Source: Cordia subcordata
Taxonomy: Eukaryota > Streptophyta > Magnoliopsida > Boraginales > Cordiaceae
Direction: 5' to 3'
Assembly: GCA_028554755.1 (NCBI GenBank)
Contig: JAPTOF010000016.1
Location: forward strand, 12,849,501 to 12,913,500
DNA: 64,000 nucleotides
Under the pieces are notes generated by a model. That model had not been told where the DNA came from, searched no databases, and worked only from the letters and a program-made list of their open reading frames with translations. Of this stretch, positions 48,074 through 59,902 are shown piece after piece (position 1 is the first letter of the stretch; each line of letters starts with the position of its first letter). A program made the position numbers and the translations under genes.

Positions 48074-50152
48074 TCACCAATAGTCTCCACAGGAGCATGT
48101 TCCCTTCTCAAACCTGTGGAACCTGTTAGCATCCCTAACCAGAAACACCTTCTGCAGAACTTTTGATAAACCTTTAATGAACTCGTGACAATCTCCACAA
48201 ATTCTCAAATTCTTGAAAATGCGAATAGACTTTCCCTCCTCCAGTCCAGTGCAAAGTAATGCCAATCCAATTGCCAATTTCTCACTGTGGACTTTCATGC
48301 TCTCTCCTTTGGACTCTTCCTCTACATCATGTAGTGCGAAGCTCACTTCATATGAATAACCAAGTTCTTCTTTCATTTTCGTCTCCATTTCCGTAAGAAT
48401 TTCATGAATGCTTTCAGTTAGTGGGTGTGTCTCATCTCCGTTGTAGAAAAAGTGAATCTCCTTATCAATCTCAACCCAACTACGACCAGCTTCTTTCTTC
48501 AAACCCTTGGCCTTCACCAATTCTCTAATTTCCTCACATTCTTTCCAACAGCCGGCATCAGCATAGATATTTGACATCATAACATAATTGACTGGGTTGT
48601 TGCCGTCCAATCTCAGCAGAATGTTCCCAACTTCTCTTCCCATTTCAACATTTTTATGCACTCTACAACCACTGAGCAGTGTCTGCCATATCCCTATATT
48701 TGGTTTTACTGGCATGTTCTCAATAAGGCTTTTAGCTTCTTCTAAGTGTCCAGCTCGTCCGAGAATATCAACCATACATGCATAGTGCTCGACTCTAGGT
48801 TTTATCCGATAATTATTGCATAACTGTGTGAAGTATTCCCTACTTTCTTCAACCAGTCCAGAGTGGCTACAAGCAGAGAGTACAGCCAAATAGGTCACAT
48901 CATCAGGCTCAATATCATTCAAATACATTTCCCCGAAGAGATTCTCTGCCTTTTTGCCAATTCCATATTTTCCATACCCTGTAATCATTACCGTCCAAGA
49001 AACTACACTTCTCTCTTGCATGTTACCAAATAGTTTCTCAGCATCTTCCATTAGCCCACATTTAATATACATATCCATGACAGAATTAGCCACCGAGATA
49101 TCTAAACCACAAGGGAGTTTTAGGGCATATGAATGCATCTGTTTCCCTAGCTCTAGAAGAGCAAAATCAGCAAATACAGCAATCATGCTTGAGAGTACAT
49201 ATGCATCTACAGGAATGTTGCTCTTCCTGAGCTGTCTGAACAAGTTCATGGCCTCTAGTAAATTTTCTTCTTGAGCATATCCTATAATTAGTGCTGTCCA
49301 AGATATCAAGCTTTTCTCTTCAACTAGACTAAACACCTTTTGTGCTTCAAACAAGTACCCACACTTGACATACAGATCAATAAGGGCACCTGCAATTATT
49401 TTCTGAACCGAAATGGGGTATCCTGTTACACTAAGAAAACCATGAATTTGAGCACCTGCTTGAATAGCTCCGCAACCATTACAAGCCTTTAATGTGCTTG
49501 CAAATGTGAACTCATCTGGTATCTCTCCATGTTCTTGCATCTCCTTAAGCAAAAGCAAAGACTTACCACCTATACCCTCAAGAGCATACCCCGCTATCAT
49601 CACATTCCAAGTAATCTGACTCCTAAAAGGCATTGCATAAAACATTTCTTCAGCATCATTAATTCTTCCACATCTCGAGTACATATCGATTATCGAATTT
49701 CCCACCACAGGATACCATTCAAATCCACTTTTACCACAAAAACCATGAATCTGCATCCCATTCTCCAGAACACCAAGAATCCCACATGCCTTTAAATTCG
49801 TGGAGAAGGTAAATTCATTAGGCCTCACTGCTGATAACCCCATTTCTCGCAAGAGTAAAACTGATGCTTTTGCATTACCATTTAGTAGAAACCCACACAT
49901 TAAAGATGTCCAAGAAACAACATTTCTTTCAAGCATTCTGTCAAACACGACACGAGCTATCTCCATTCTACCACATTTGCCATACATATCGATTAAGTCA
50001 TTGTTTAGCATCAAATCAGAACCATATCCTAAGCTCTCTACAGCTGCATGAACTTGCTTACCCTCATCATATAACAGATTCTTTGAACATTTTCTTAAAA
50101 TTTCTGCCAACTTTTGCCTCTCATTCGTCAATGGATGCACAACTTGCTTCAT
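48074..50152 (-). CDS. Pentatricopeptide repeat protein, PLS-DYW class (At3g15130-like)
   Basis: PPR proteins of the DYW class act in chloroplasts or mitochondria, usually specifying C-to-U editing of organelle RNA. This 692-residue protein is encoded by one exon, as is normal. From residue 10 it is built of PLS repeats (for example ANSVMDMYIKCGLMEDAEKL, then VVSWTVMITGYGKYGIGKKA). The E region begins around WQTLLSGCRVHKNVEMG, and the DYW deaminase domain has HSEKLAIG (H622 and E624, zinc and catalytic), CGDCH (652-656) and the C-terminal CSCGDYW. The whole is collinear with Arabidopsis At3g15130. No obvious targeting presequence is visible before the first repeat, so localisation is inferred from the family. 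No defect seen. Confidence 0.95.
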   Translation of the reverse strand: MKQVVHPLTNERQKLAEILRKCSKNLLYDEGKQVHAAVESLGYGSDLMLNNDLIDMYGKCGRMEIARVVFDRMLERNVVSWTSLMCGFLLNGNAKASVLLLREMGLSAVRPNEFTFSTNLKACGILGVLENGMQIHGFCGKSGFEWYPVVGNSIIDMYSRCGRINDAEEMFYAMPFRSQITWNVMIAGYALEGIGGKSLLLLKEMQEHGEIPDEFTFASTLKACNGCGAIQAGAQIHGFLSVTGYPISVQKIIAGALIDLYVKCGYLFEAQKVFSLVEEKSLISWTALIIGYAQEENLLEAMNLFRQLRKSNIPVDAYVLSSMIAVFADFALLELGKQMHSYALKLPCGLDISVANSVMDMYIKCGLMEDAEKLFGNMQERSVVSWTVMITGYGKYGIGKKAENLFGEMYLNDIEPDDVTYLAVLSACSHSGLVEESREYFTQLCNNYRIKPRVEHYACMVDILGRAGHLEEAKSLIENMPVKPNIGIWQTLLSGCRVHKNVEMGREVGNILLRLDGNNPVNYVMMSNIYADAGCWKECEEIRELVKAKGLKKEAGRSWVEIDKEIHFFYNGDETHPLTESIHEILTEMETKMKEELGYSYEVSFALHDVEEESKGESMKVHSEKLAIGLALLCTGLEEGKSIRIFKNLRICGDCHEFIKGLSKVLQKVFLVRDANRFHRFEKGTCSCGDYW

Positions 50153-51994
50153 CTATTCATGAAAAGAAGATCTAAACTTTGATCTTCAATTAAAAAGACT
50201 CTTTTTATTTTCAATCCCAATTTAATTTAGCGGATGCTTTTGTTTTAATTAAAAAGATTGCGTTTTTAAGTGATTTTAGAAAAAGAAAAAGCTACCACGC
50301 ACCCTAGCCGTTTTTCATGGCTTTTAAACATTTAAAAAAAAAAAAAAAACAAGTTTCACAAAATCATTTATTATTTTATTTTTATATTTTTATTTTTGTT
50401 ATTGAATTATATTTATTCTTTTATATTATACTTATAATATATCAAATTATTAAATTATAATATTTTGTTGATATATTTTTAAAAAGTAAAAAATTAACTA
50501 TATTTATATTGTGGTTTTAATTGACATTATATTTTCACACACTTAATAGTCGTTTTAATAATATAAGTTACGCTTAAACACAAACATATAAATATTTTTC
50601 TATAATTAGAACTTTTATAAAAATAGATAACTACTTAAAGTGAAAAATGAAAAGGTGATACTGGAAGTAATTTTTAATAAGCCAATCCAAATGCCTTATG
50701 AATCATTTTATATAATATAAATTGTGTACTTATGTTGCGCTTATTTTGAGTTTTTTCTTAAATACATATTTAACTTATTTTAAAAGTATTATTTACTTTA
50801 TAGGATACTTTTCATCAATTATTTGTAATTATAAAAAATAATATGGGATTAGGATATCTATATCTATTATTATGTACTAAAAATAATCCAATTGTATCAC
50901 ATCTTTTTTCTCCAACCTTCTAAAAATAATCCAATTACATATTTATGTCTTGCCAACTCCACCATTTTAGACATTACATATACACATGAATATGCACTAA
51001 CAGGCCCTTTTTCATATCTTCCAATTATTATATTTACTATTTAGATTATATCTATCATTTAAACTTTTTAATTGTTACATGTATGACATGCATAATTTCT
51101 AGGTCCAAAAATATTACGCACGAAGATACGACATAACTATGTTGAACACACAGCGATAAAAAAACTATGCTAACAACGAACTTGTTCCATACTCTTGATT
51201 CTCTAATCTTTCTCGTTAACTAATACTACTGCTGATACTTACTACACTAATGTTTTTTCCTTGTTATTTTTTTGTCATTTGTCAATAAATGCTTTAGTAT
51301 CTGTTGCCACCATGGCATGTTATGGACTTTACAAACTTAGTCAGTAAAGGCATTGGGCATGTTTTGTCTTTGTTTATCAAACTTTGTCAAAAAAGGTAAT
51401 GTATATAATTTTTATTAAAGGCAAACATGTGCGTTGTACGTGTGTCAATTTTATATTAGCTTGTGCTATTGAAATTATGTTAAGCATGTTGCAACTGGTT
51501 AGTGAATAAGGATAAGAAATGGAGCTTAATTCAATAATTACATCATGAAATTTATTATTTCGAACGCCTTATGTATTTTTAAGGGGATAGATATTTTTAA
51601 TCAATTTGTATATTTTGATCAAGTACATCTTTTTTTAGTGATTTGAGAAGGTTAATTGGTCTGTAACATATATGGTCAAGAAATAAGTGAATAGATTTAT
51701 ATCAATAATGTAAATATATAAGGCTGGCACTGATATAGTTATGCATATACGTAATATATACCATCTTTACTTTCGACTTTTCAAAAAGAGTACATCAAAA
51801 TGTCAAAAAATCTAGACATTTTGGCCTAGATGCATCTTCCTATAGAGCCAACATATGTGTAGTTACTATAGATAAGCAAGGATCTTTAGATCCTTGCAGA
51901 CCAACATAGTAAATAGGCACACGTTAAACTTGTAGGGTGAACGTACGTTATCATTCCACTCATAGGTATAAATATGGTAGATGTTGTTACCATA
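50153..51994. other. AT-rich intergenic DNA upstream of the PPR gene
   Basis: No coding sequence recognised. The segment at 50220-50700 starts and ends with sequence reminiscent of MITE ends (TTAATAAGCCAATCCAAATG near 50677), but the two ends do not pair well. The PPR promoter should lie in the first few hundred bases; a clear TATA box was not assigned. Confidence 0.4.
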
Positions 51995-53815
51995 TCAGTC
52001 GAAAACCCCATGTGCATCTAACGGAGACAAATCATCAAATATTTCAGAGTAGCCATCCTCTTCATCATTTGTTGGTGAGGGAACATTGATTTTAGGAGCT
52101 GTGATGATATTAGAATCTTGATTGTTGGCAGGCATATCTAAGGCAGGTTCCTAGCAAATGCATATATACACATTGTTATGTGTCAATAAATTTTCGCATT
52201 TGCAGAAATTTTTTATGTAAATTCAAGAAAGTAATTCATCAAATTTAGTATAAAGTAAATCAATTTCGTGATAACATATTACCATGATTGGATTGGGTGG
52301 AATTACATGTTGAACATTTCCATATCAATGTCATTTGCTTCTTGTGCATAATAAGGACTGTAACCATGGTACTTTAATTTTTAAACTCAAAAGAAGAACA
52401 TAGAAATAATAGTATATATAAATGTAAAAAAAAAGGGTACCGCATGAGATAAAAGTGATGCATCGCTTTCGATGATAAATGCCTCAAAATTATCAAAATC
52501 AAGTGTCTTACATTATAGTAACAACATTAGTAATTTTTATATTAACCACAATTTAGATATGATAAAAAAATATGTGGAAATCAAATTTAAGTACAGTATT
52601 AATTTATAGCAATTAATGGTATAAAACGCTTACAATGTCTACATATAATTTTAGAAAGATGATGTCAAAGTATAGAATTAAATTTGCATATTAATAATAT
52701 CTATATACTTGTTTAGAACGAAAATTGATTTTAGTATATTAAATAAGGATAAAAAAAATTGAAAAAAAGTTAAATAAATATAGAAATTCGTTACAAGTGT
52801 AGTAAGTGGAATGTGGATACCAATATCATAATAAATACACTGTTAGTATTTACTTTGTCAGTAAAGTTGTTGAAGCATGGGAGGGATGTTCTCACATCAA
52901 AGTCTGAGACATTTTTTTTTGCAAACATACCAATTGATATCATTTATAAGTATATATAGAAAGATATGACAATGTTGTATGATTTATTGTCATTGCACTT
53001 GACAAAAACTTTGGAAGTTGGAAATATCAAACCAAAATCATCATAATTTTAAAAATGACAAAATTATCTTGCATGTAAGATCATCTGATGTATGAGAAAG
53101 GAGAGGATCACCAAATATCTCATTGTATTTCCAAGATCAAGCAAAACATATTTTAAATTAAATCAAATTAAAAAAATGTATGTACATAATATAGCTAGTT
53201 TAACAAAAATTGAAATAAGAAAATAACAGAGATATAACTAACATCAGAAGCATCTTCAAAGATACATGAGATTTGATAATCCTCCAGCTCGAAGTTTTCC
53301 TAGGCAACATGAACAATCAATAGTAACAATTAGAAAATAGGGTAAATTTTATAGCCCTATAATCCTTAATATGTGATTGAAAAAATGGATTTAAATAAAA
53401 GAAGACCAAAAACAACACATTTACCAAGAATGAAAGATCCTCACACGCATTGTCTTCCAAAATTTTCAACCACCATCAATTTGTGAATGAGTAACAATCT
53501 CTTTCATCAAATTGTTCATTCTTTCCCACATATACGACCGCATAAAAGCATGGAGTTTGTCACCGTAATACAATAAGATAAAGTATTAAATCACTAGTTG
53601 AAATACTAATATGTAACTGTAATCAACTGATATGTACAAAAAGCAATTAATATATACACAAATTGCATCAATGAGAAGCATGTCCATAGTAAGTCCCCAG
53701 TTTGGTTGGTCATAATTTATAGCATCCCATATATGGGCAACACGAGCCATTATACGGCCATCTTTCATTGATTTGTTGAGATTAGAAAAACATATCACTT
53801 TTCTTGCTAATGAAC
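51995..53815 (-). pseudogene. Remnant of a multi-exon gene with an RPA-like (DUF223/OB-fold) fragment
   Basis: On the minus strand near 53795-53675 a frame reads SNLNKSMKDGRIMARVAHIW then GLTMDMLLIDAI, which resembles the first OB-fold of plant RPA70-like/DUF223 proteins, where a basic KDWRI-VRV-R-W strand is followed by -L-MVLLDE. Further minus-strand exon-like pieces are ENFELEDYQISCIFEDASD (about 53300-53243), FDNFEAFIIESDASLLSHA (about 52495-52445) and a 52-codon terminal block ending in TGA (52150-51995, NVPSPTNDEEDGYSEIFDD) preceded by AG. Frames and splice phases between them do not all agree, and a stop lies in the piece near 52320. RPA-like genes are often carried by Helitrons and other plant transposons. 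I read it as a decayed gene; identity is tentative. Confidence 0.35.
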
Positions 53816-55060
53816 CAAAGGTAAGTGAGTATGTTGGATGATATATAGAAAGCTAGTTGTGCATATAGGATGGTATAACCCAGCTATATATAGGCATTTT
53901 TTGGAATGAAAACCGTGGACTCTATCTGGGAAACCACTTGTGCAAAACAATAGGCTGAGAATAATTTTCGCACGTGCTTCCTATAACAATAGGACAAAAA
54001 AATTAAACAATTTTCGTGCTTCAAATGACAACAAAACCAAAAAAAAAACAATTCTCACGTGTTTCATATAACAAAATGACAAAAAAAATTCTATCAAATA
54101 AGACAAAGTTGTTTGAATATGAATACCAACAGAACACCTATTTTATAAAGTTGAACTTATTGCTATTTTGCTTCATTTTGATGAAGTAATAGTTGTTAAA
54201 TCTTTTATAATTGACTAATAATTGCCTTGGACGAATATAGTACATATCTTATTTAAGGTGATTATGTAAAGTATTTGAAGATTAGAGCCATATTGAAGAA
54301 ATCTTGAAGCATTGTACACTTAAAGTGAAGTCTTGAAGCATGGAGTTTATTTGACAACTCTTATAGACTCTGGTAGTATTTATCTTGCTAAATTGCTTTT
54401 AATACATAAGCTTTATTATGAGCCCAAAATCCTTCGTTGCATTAGCACTTATATATCTTGCATGTATACTCTCTTGTTTTTAAGGTGTTCAACGTGTTTC
54501 ATCTTATTTTTCAAACTAGATCAACTTTTCTCCTTAAAATTTCATGTACCAAATTTATTTTACGTAAGAACATGTTCTATATTTTGCTCTCTATAAAGTT
54601 TTTTCTTATTTAAACAAGGTTATTGGCTTATCCAACTTGTTTTTGTAAACCCTAGTTAAAAGCTAACTTGGATCTTTACTTATATATGTATATATGTTGC
54701 ATATATATTAATTCCCTGTAATAAAAGAAAGATTTGTTGGCTTAAGCTATGATGTATAGGGTATTGAGTGTGTTTTGTCAAATTTTTAAAGCTTTGGGAA
54801 GTGTTACAGTTATATATTTGTATACGTATATGTATATGTAAGCTTTTCAACCAAAAAATCTAAAAAATCTTGAGTTAAATATGAGTTTGTACTTTGTATT
54901 TAATGCTTACTTGAGAGTGTTTGCATAGCATTTATGAGATAGGATGTTTTGAGCAAGTTGATTATCTTGAGCAACCAAGTTTCTACTAAAAAGTGCTTTT
55001 ATTGTTCAAGTTGGTGGATTTTAAAAGTTGCATTTTTTTTCTAGCTTTTCTTTCCTCTTC
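53816..55060. other. Intergenic AT-rich DNA
   Basis: No gene recognised. The part from about 54730 may already belong to the LTR described next. Confidence 0.4.
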
Positions 55061-55985
55061 GTGAGTATAAGGGAGCCAATTAACTGGTATGGTAGACCGA
55101 TATGTACCAGCCTTTTTGGTGCTCTACCAGTAGTGCTTAACTGATATTAGAAGTGTGCTTTTGTACACTACCGACAAAGCTTGGCAGTTGACTGATTTGG
55201 TCGACCGGTATGGGCAACGACCTCTTTTTGGGTATTGGTTGAGGCACCAGTCAACTAGTAGTTATAGTTTGTTGTTCTAAAAATAATTGTTAGTGTTTCA
55301 CTTTTTACATCTATATATACCTCTTTACTCCCCACCATTTACAGAATTTGATATGAGTTTTTAATACATTCTAAGAGCATTCAAAGCCATCTTTAAAACA
55401 TTCTCTATCATTTATTGTTCTCATTGTATTCATTGTTCAAGTTACCTTGAGCTCATAAATTGCTTATCTATTTTAAGCAATATGGGATGGTATTTATACT
55501 TCTTGTATTCTTGCCCTTGAGAGTTTGTAAACCAAACACTCTACTATTCTATTGGTTGTTTGCTTCACTCTTAGGTAGATTAGAGTACGAGATCATTCTT
55601 GGTGAGAGTAAAGGGATTGAACCCTCAACTGTTGGGAGAACATTTGTGGTCCTTGTTGTAAAAAAGGTGTTTTGATCGTTGTTCTACGCTTCTACAACGT
55701 ATTAAGGAAGAGGCCGATTCACTAGTGAAGCTCTTGAAACCGTAAGGGAGACGATAGTAGACTAGGCCATATGTAGTTCAAACCACTCTAAAATGCTGCA
55801 TTTGATCTTCTAACTCTCAAAATCTTTCCTTTTAAGTGTTATTCTTTGAATAATTAGTATATTTATCTATTGCATCCATTGAATATTTATATTGCTTGAA
55901 AAAGAGTTTTTAATTGCTCATTTGTGCCATTAATACAATTCTCCCCACCCCCTCTCTTGGATTTATTCTCTGGGCAATTGTAGTG
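55061..55985 (+). mobile_element. Copia-type LTR fragment (plus strand)
   Basis: The segment has the plan of a SIRE-like LTR: a U3 with repeated ACCGGT/ACCAG-type words and GGTCGACCGG (55199-55208), a TATA box TATATATA (55312-55319), and an end region CTCCCCACCCCCTCTCTTGG (about 55943-55962). The left border is not resolved, perhaps TG near 54736. No primer-binding site or coding region follows, so it is a solo LTR or fragment. It is not a close copy of the LTR at 43021-44334. Confidence 0.45.
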
Positions 55986-56047
55986 GCCAAAATTAGCCTG
56001 CAACCATGTGGTGTCTATGTTTAAGCGAATTATAAGATTACTCATGG

Positions 56048-57249
56048 CAGCGGCGAACCCAAAATTTCCAGTTAAAAGTGTTGAAAAAATTATACTAGGT
56101 CATGCTTTGGTTCAAGTCTTCAAACTGTATAACAAAATAGTCACTTCTAAAATAATAATAAACTACTAAATAAGATATTAACAATAAGTTTTTAGAATCA
56201 CTAAATACATATAGATCACATAAAGCAAAGAATAACTTTACGATGTTTGATTAAACTTGATCACTAATTTGTTTTCTGAAAAATAATGTATAAAAGCATA
56301 CAATATAAACTAGTGTGTACTAAAAAATAATAATAACAATAACAACTGTAATAATAAAGAATAAAGATAATTCTATTTTTAACCATTATGTTGACAAGAT
56401 TGCTCTATGATAATATAGATTTTTATTTTATTTGTCAACCTTAAATATCAAGTTTATTTTCACACCTAATATACTAAAGGATCAAGGACACAAAAAAGCC
56501 CTATTTTCTTTTACAATTGATAAAAATGAAAAAAAATCAAGTTAATTAATGACCAAAATAAAATATAAATAATATTCATATAGGCATAAGTCATCTGCAT
56601 GAAAGTTTATAAAATCAAAGTGAAAAATGCTAACCTAACTAATTCATGAGGTGAGAGACTTTGTAGTTATTGTATGATGGTGATTGGTAAATAAATTTGT
56701 AACTTGTAAAAAGTAGTATAAGATAATAAATATTTATTAAGTCTAATAAATAAAAAAGAGAGTGGTTATAAAAATTTAAAAACTAAGATAACAAAGTGAT
56801 TTGTAATTTACGTAAATATAGGAATGCTTTGTTTTTGGTGTTTTTATGCCTATTACGGCAGGGCCTGTGCTGCAGCATAGAGAGTGCTTGCGTTTTGTTT
56901 TCTTTAAATCAAATATCAAGAATTGTTTATTTCTTTTTTTAAACGTCAAAGTGGCTTATCTAATTGTTAATCAACTTGTGTTTCTCGAAGTGGCTTTGCT
57001 GAGCATGCATTTTGCAAAATAGAAAAGAAAAACAATCTTTAGGAGCACATAAGGATTGAACCCTCAATGTCACCTTCAATTTTCATGCGCTTGACCATCA
57101 GCCTGCTCTAACACATTCTAGTCAAGGAAGGGTGGTGACAGACTATATGTAAAGCATTTTAGCTTACACAAAATTAAAAATAAATAGAAAAATGAAAAAC
57201 TGAAGGGTGGCGGTTACCACCACTCGCCACTACCTTCGGTTCACCCTTG
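56048..57249. mobile_element. hAT-like non-autonomous element, 1202 bp
   Basis: The left end CAGCGGCGAACCCAAAATTT and the right end in reverse, CAAGGGTGAACCGAAGG, are imperfect inverted ends of a kind common in plant hAT-like elements. The flanks ACTCATGG (56040-56047) and ACCCTTGG (57250-57257) agree at six of eight positions, a worn 8-bp target duplication. The interior is AT-rich with no transposase. Confidence 0.5.
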
Positions 57250-57998
57250 ACCCTTGGCCCATAGATAGCGTGGCCTAAGTAGGCCAATATAAGTCATCTT
57301 TCCTTACGAAGGACGTACCAAGCATACATGAACCACGTGTAACATAATGCTAGTATATCTAGAACCATGTGCGATATTATATTAGTATATCCTAATCCTT
57401 AAGATATGCACGCCGAGGTCGGTGATAGCATCTCATATTTTACGATAGACTCAACTCCCCATTCATATGCTAAGGAGTCTCTTAAACACCCATGAGTGGC
57501 AGATAACTATTAATAATCTTACCCCTTCCTGATGAAGATAATGTTGGATACTCTTAGAGTTTATCGAAGAGCAAAGTCGTACAGGTCTCTAAGACCCAAA
57601 TGCAACTATAAATACACCCCTTTAGCCAGGGGAGGGCATTCAACTATCAAACAATCATACTACACCCTTGCACATGTAACCTACCTCAACACTCCTAAGG
57701 TTCGCTCTTTACTTTCTCTTTTACATAGCCCTATACTATTCTCCTTTATACAGCCTTATATTGTTATACTTTTTCCAGTAACTAACTTAGGCATTAAAGT
57801 GTCTTTGGCCAGCATTACATCGGTGCCAAGGACTCACCCACCTTTCTTGGATTCTGTTTCATAGGTTGTTAGTGCCCCAAATTTTGTGATTGTAGATCGT
57901 AGCATCTATAATTTGGCACCCACTGTGGGACCCTAGCAACTAGTACAATAAGAGGCTAAATATCTGAAAATTGTACCAAACGCTAGAATAGCGATGTC

Positions 57999-59760
57999 AT
58001 GGCTAAAGAGACAAGTTCTTACAAACATTTTCATTCTCAAATTCAGTTTGTGATGGCCAAATTGTCAACATATGAAGACAAGTTCAAGAACCTCAAAAAG
58101 GAAAATGCTGCAGTCTTGAAAGAAAATGACGTCATCTGCTAAGAAAACCTATATCTGCAATAAATGTGTGAGGACCCTTTTATAGAATGTTACATACCTA
58201 GACAAGGCAAAAGTAGTTCTCAACCAGGACATGGATCTTTTGCAGTCATTAGATCCTACACATGTCTAAACTCTTGCACTTCTGTCAATGGCTGCCAACG
58301 CTGCTCCATTATAGCTAGTAGACCCTGGCTCCAATATCTAACAATTGACGATGCCGAATGATAATAATGGAGCCAGTGACCACCCTATCCCTCTAGACAT
58401 AAACATTCTCAGATGATTTACTGAACTGAAATTTCCAAGAGTACCTACTCCTATTAAGAGGAATGCAGTTGATAGCTACGTAGTGTCTTCCTTCACGAAT
58501 AACATTGTAATGGTAGACTTACCGACAAATTTTACCTTTCCTAGCATGAAGCTCTTTGATGGGACTATGAATCTAGATGACCACGTCATGCATTACAAAT
58601 GGAAAATGTACACGATGGCCATCCCTAGAGAGAAGCGTGTATGTGTAAAGGCTTTGGCTCAAGTTTGATAGGACTTGCGCTATAGTGGTATACCAATCTC
58701 CCAAATAGGTGCAGTATTTCCTTCAAACAACTCACTAACATGTTCGTTAAATAGTACACTAGTAGTCAAAAATTGGAAAAACAGTCAGATGACTTGTAGC
58801 TGATTGTTCAGAAAAGAGGTCTATCTCTCAGAGAGTATGTGGACTGATTTAATAGAGAAAAGGTGACCATACCTAATTGCAACACAAGTACTACAGTTTT
58901 CACTTTCCGAAAAGGACTCTTCCCTGAATCCGACCTCTACAAATAGCTCATAAAATACCCGTGTAAAACTATGGAGAACGTCCTAGCCAAAGCATGGGCA
59001 CAAATCAAATGGGAAAATGATCAAGCCAACCAGTGTACACCCTCCCCAAGTCACAGCTACAGAGATCAACAGACGGATAGGCGATCCAAAAGATATGAGC
59101 CATACCTAGTTGAAATCCAAAGAGCCACGCATTTACAAGACAAAATACGATTACTTGATCGAGAACATAGCCGAGAAGCAAATTGCAAAGTTCTTGAATG
59201 CAACCTAACATGATTCTTTCTTGATAAAAAGAAACAACAACTACTAAAAAGGAAGGAAAATAACAAGTCATAGACATCAGTACTTTGGAATCGCAACACA
59301 TAGTCAATTGTGTTCTAGAGAAATCAGAAATAAGACGAGCACTTTATTTGCCACCAACAAAAAGGCGTGGCGCCAGGTCTCAACATCTAAGATGGTTTAA
59401 GATGGAACACATTATTACTTTCTCTAACAAAGAAGTGGCACATTGTGATGGTGCCCTAACCATTACTATCCTTATTGCTGATTGTCGGGTTGGAAGAATA
59501 TTGGTAGACAACAGTAGCCTACATTAGCTAAGCACTCTCAGAGAAATAAGAATCAATGAAGCCTACATTAGTGGCTCAATGACAACTATAGTCGAATTCA
59601 ATGGCGAGCCTAGAGACATAGTTGAGGAGATTGTTCTCCTTATTTATGAGGAAAGAGTAAGCCTTGATGTAAAGTTCTTGGTGGTAGACTGTCTACCACC
59701 ACACAATGTCATACTCACAAACCATGGATCTATAAATTAAAGGCTATCCCATCTACTTAT
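57999..59760 (+). pseudogene. Ty3/gypsy gag and protease remnant
   Basis: From the ATG at 57999 a short coiled-coil-like segment (LSTYEDKFKNLKKENAAVLK) precedes a stop. The retrotransposon gag core reads MKLFDGTMNLDDHVMHYKWK (about 58548-58607), then is broken near 58668 and continues in other frames to about 59215. The protease region at 59440-59740 has RILVDNSS where functional enzymes have D-S/T-G, so the catalytic triplet is changed. IPSTYHQV-type sequence, the usual link to RT, follows in another frame near 59747. Dead copy. Confidence 0.75.
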
Positions 59761-59902
59761 CATCAGGTAATAAAGTTCCTTACCAAGTGAAAGACTAAAG
59801 AGATAAGAGGACAAGGCACTGAAGCGATCGTTCCTATGCCAGATACCCTTCAAGTTGAGAAGACATCTGAAGAAGAGAATACCCAAAAGCCACAGCATCA
59901 AC

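Noticed and set aside
50220..50700. Possible MITE with GCCAATCCAAATG end
   Set aside because: The proposed ends do not pair over a useful length and no target duplication was found.
59005..59307. Minus-strand frames over the gag region
   Set aside because: Shadows of the decayed plus-strand gag; no independent similarity recognised.
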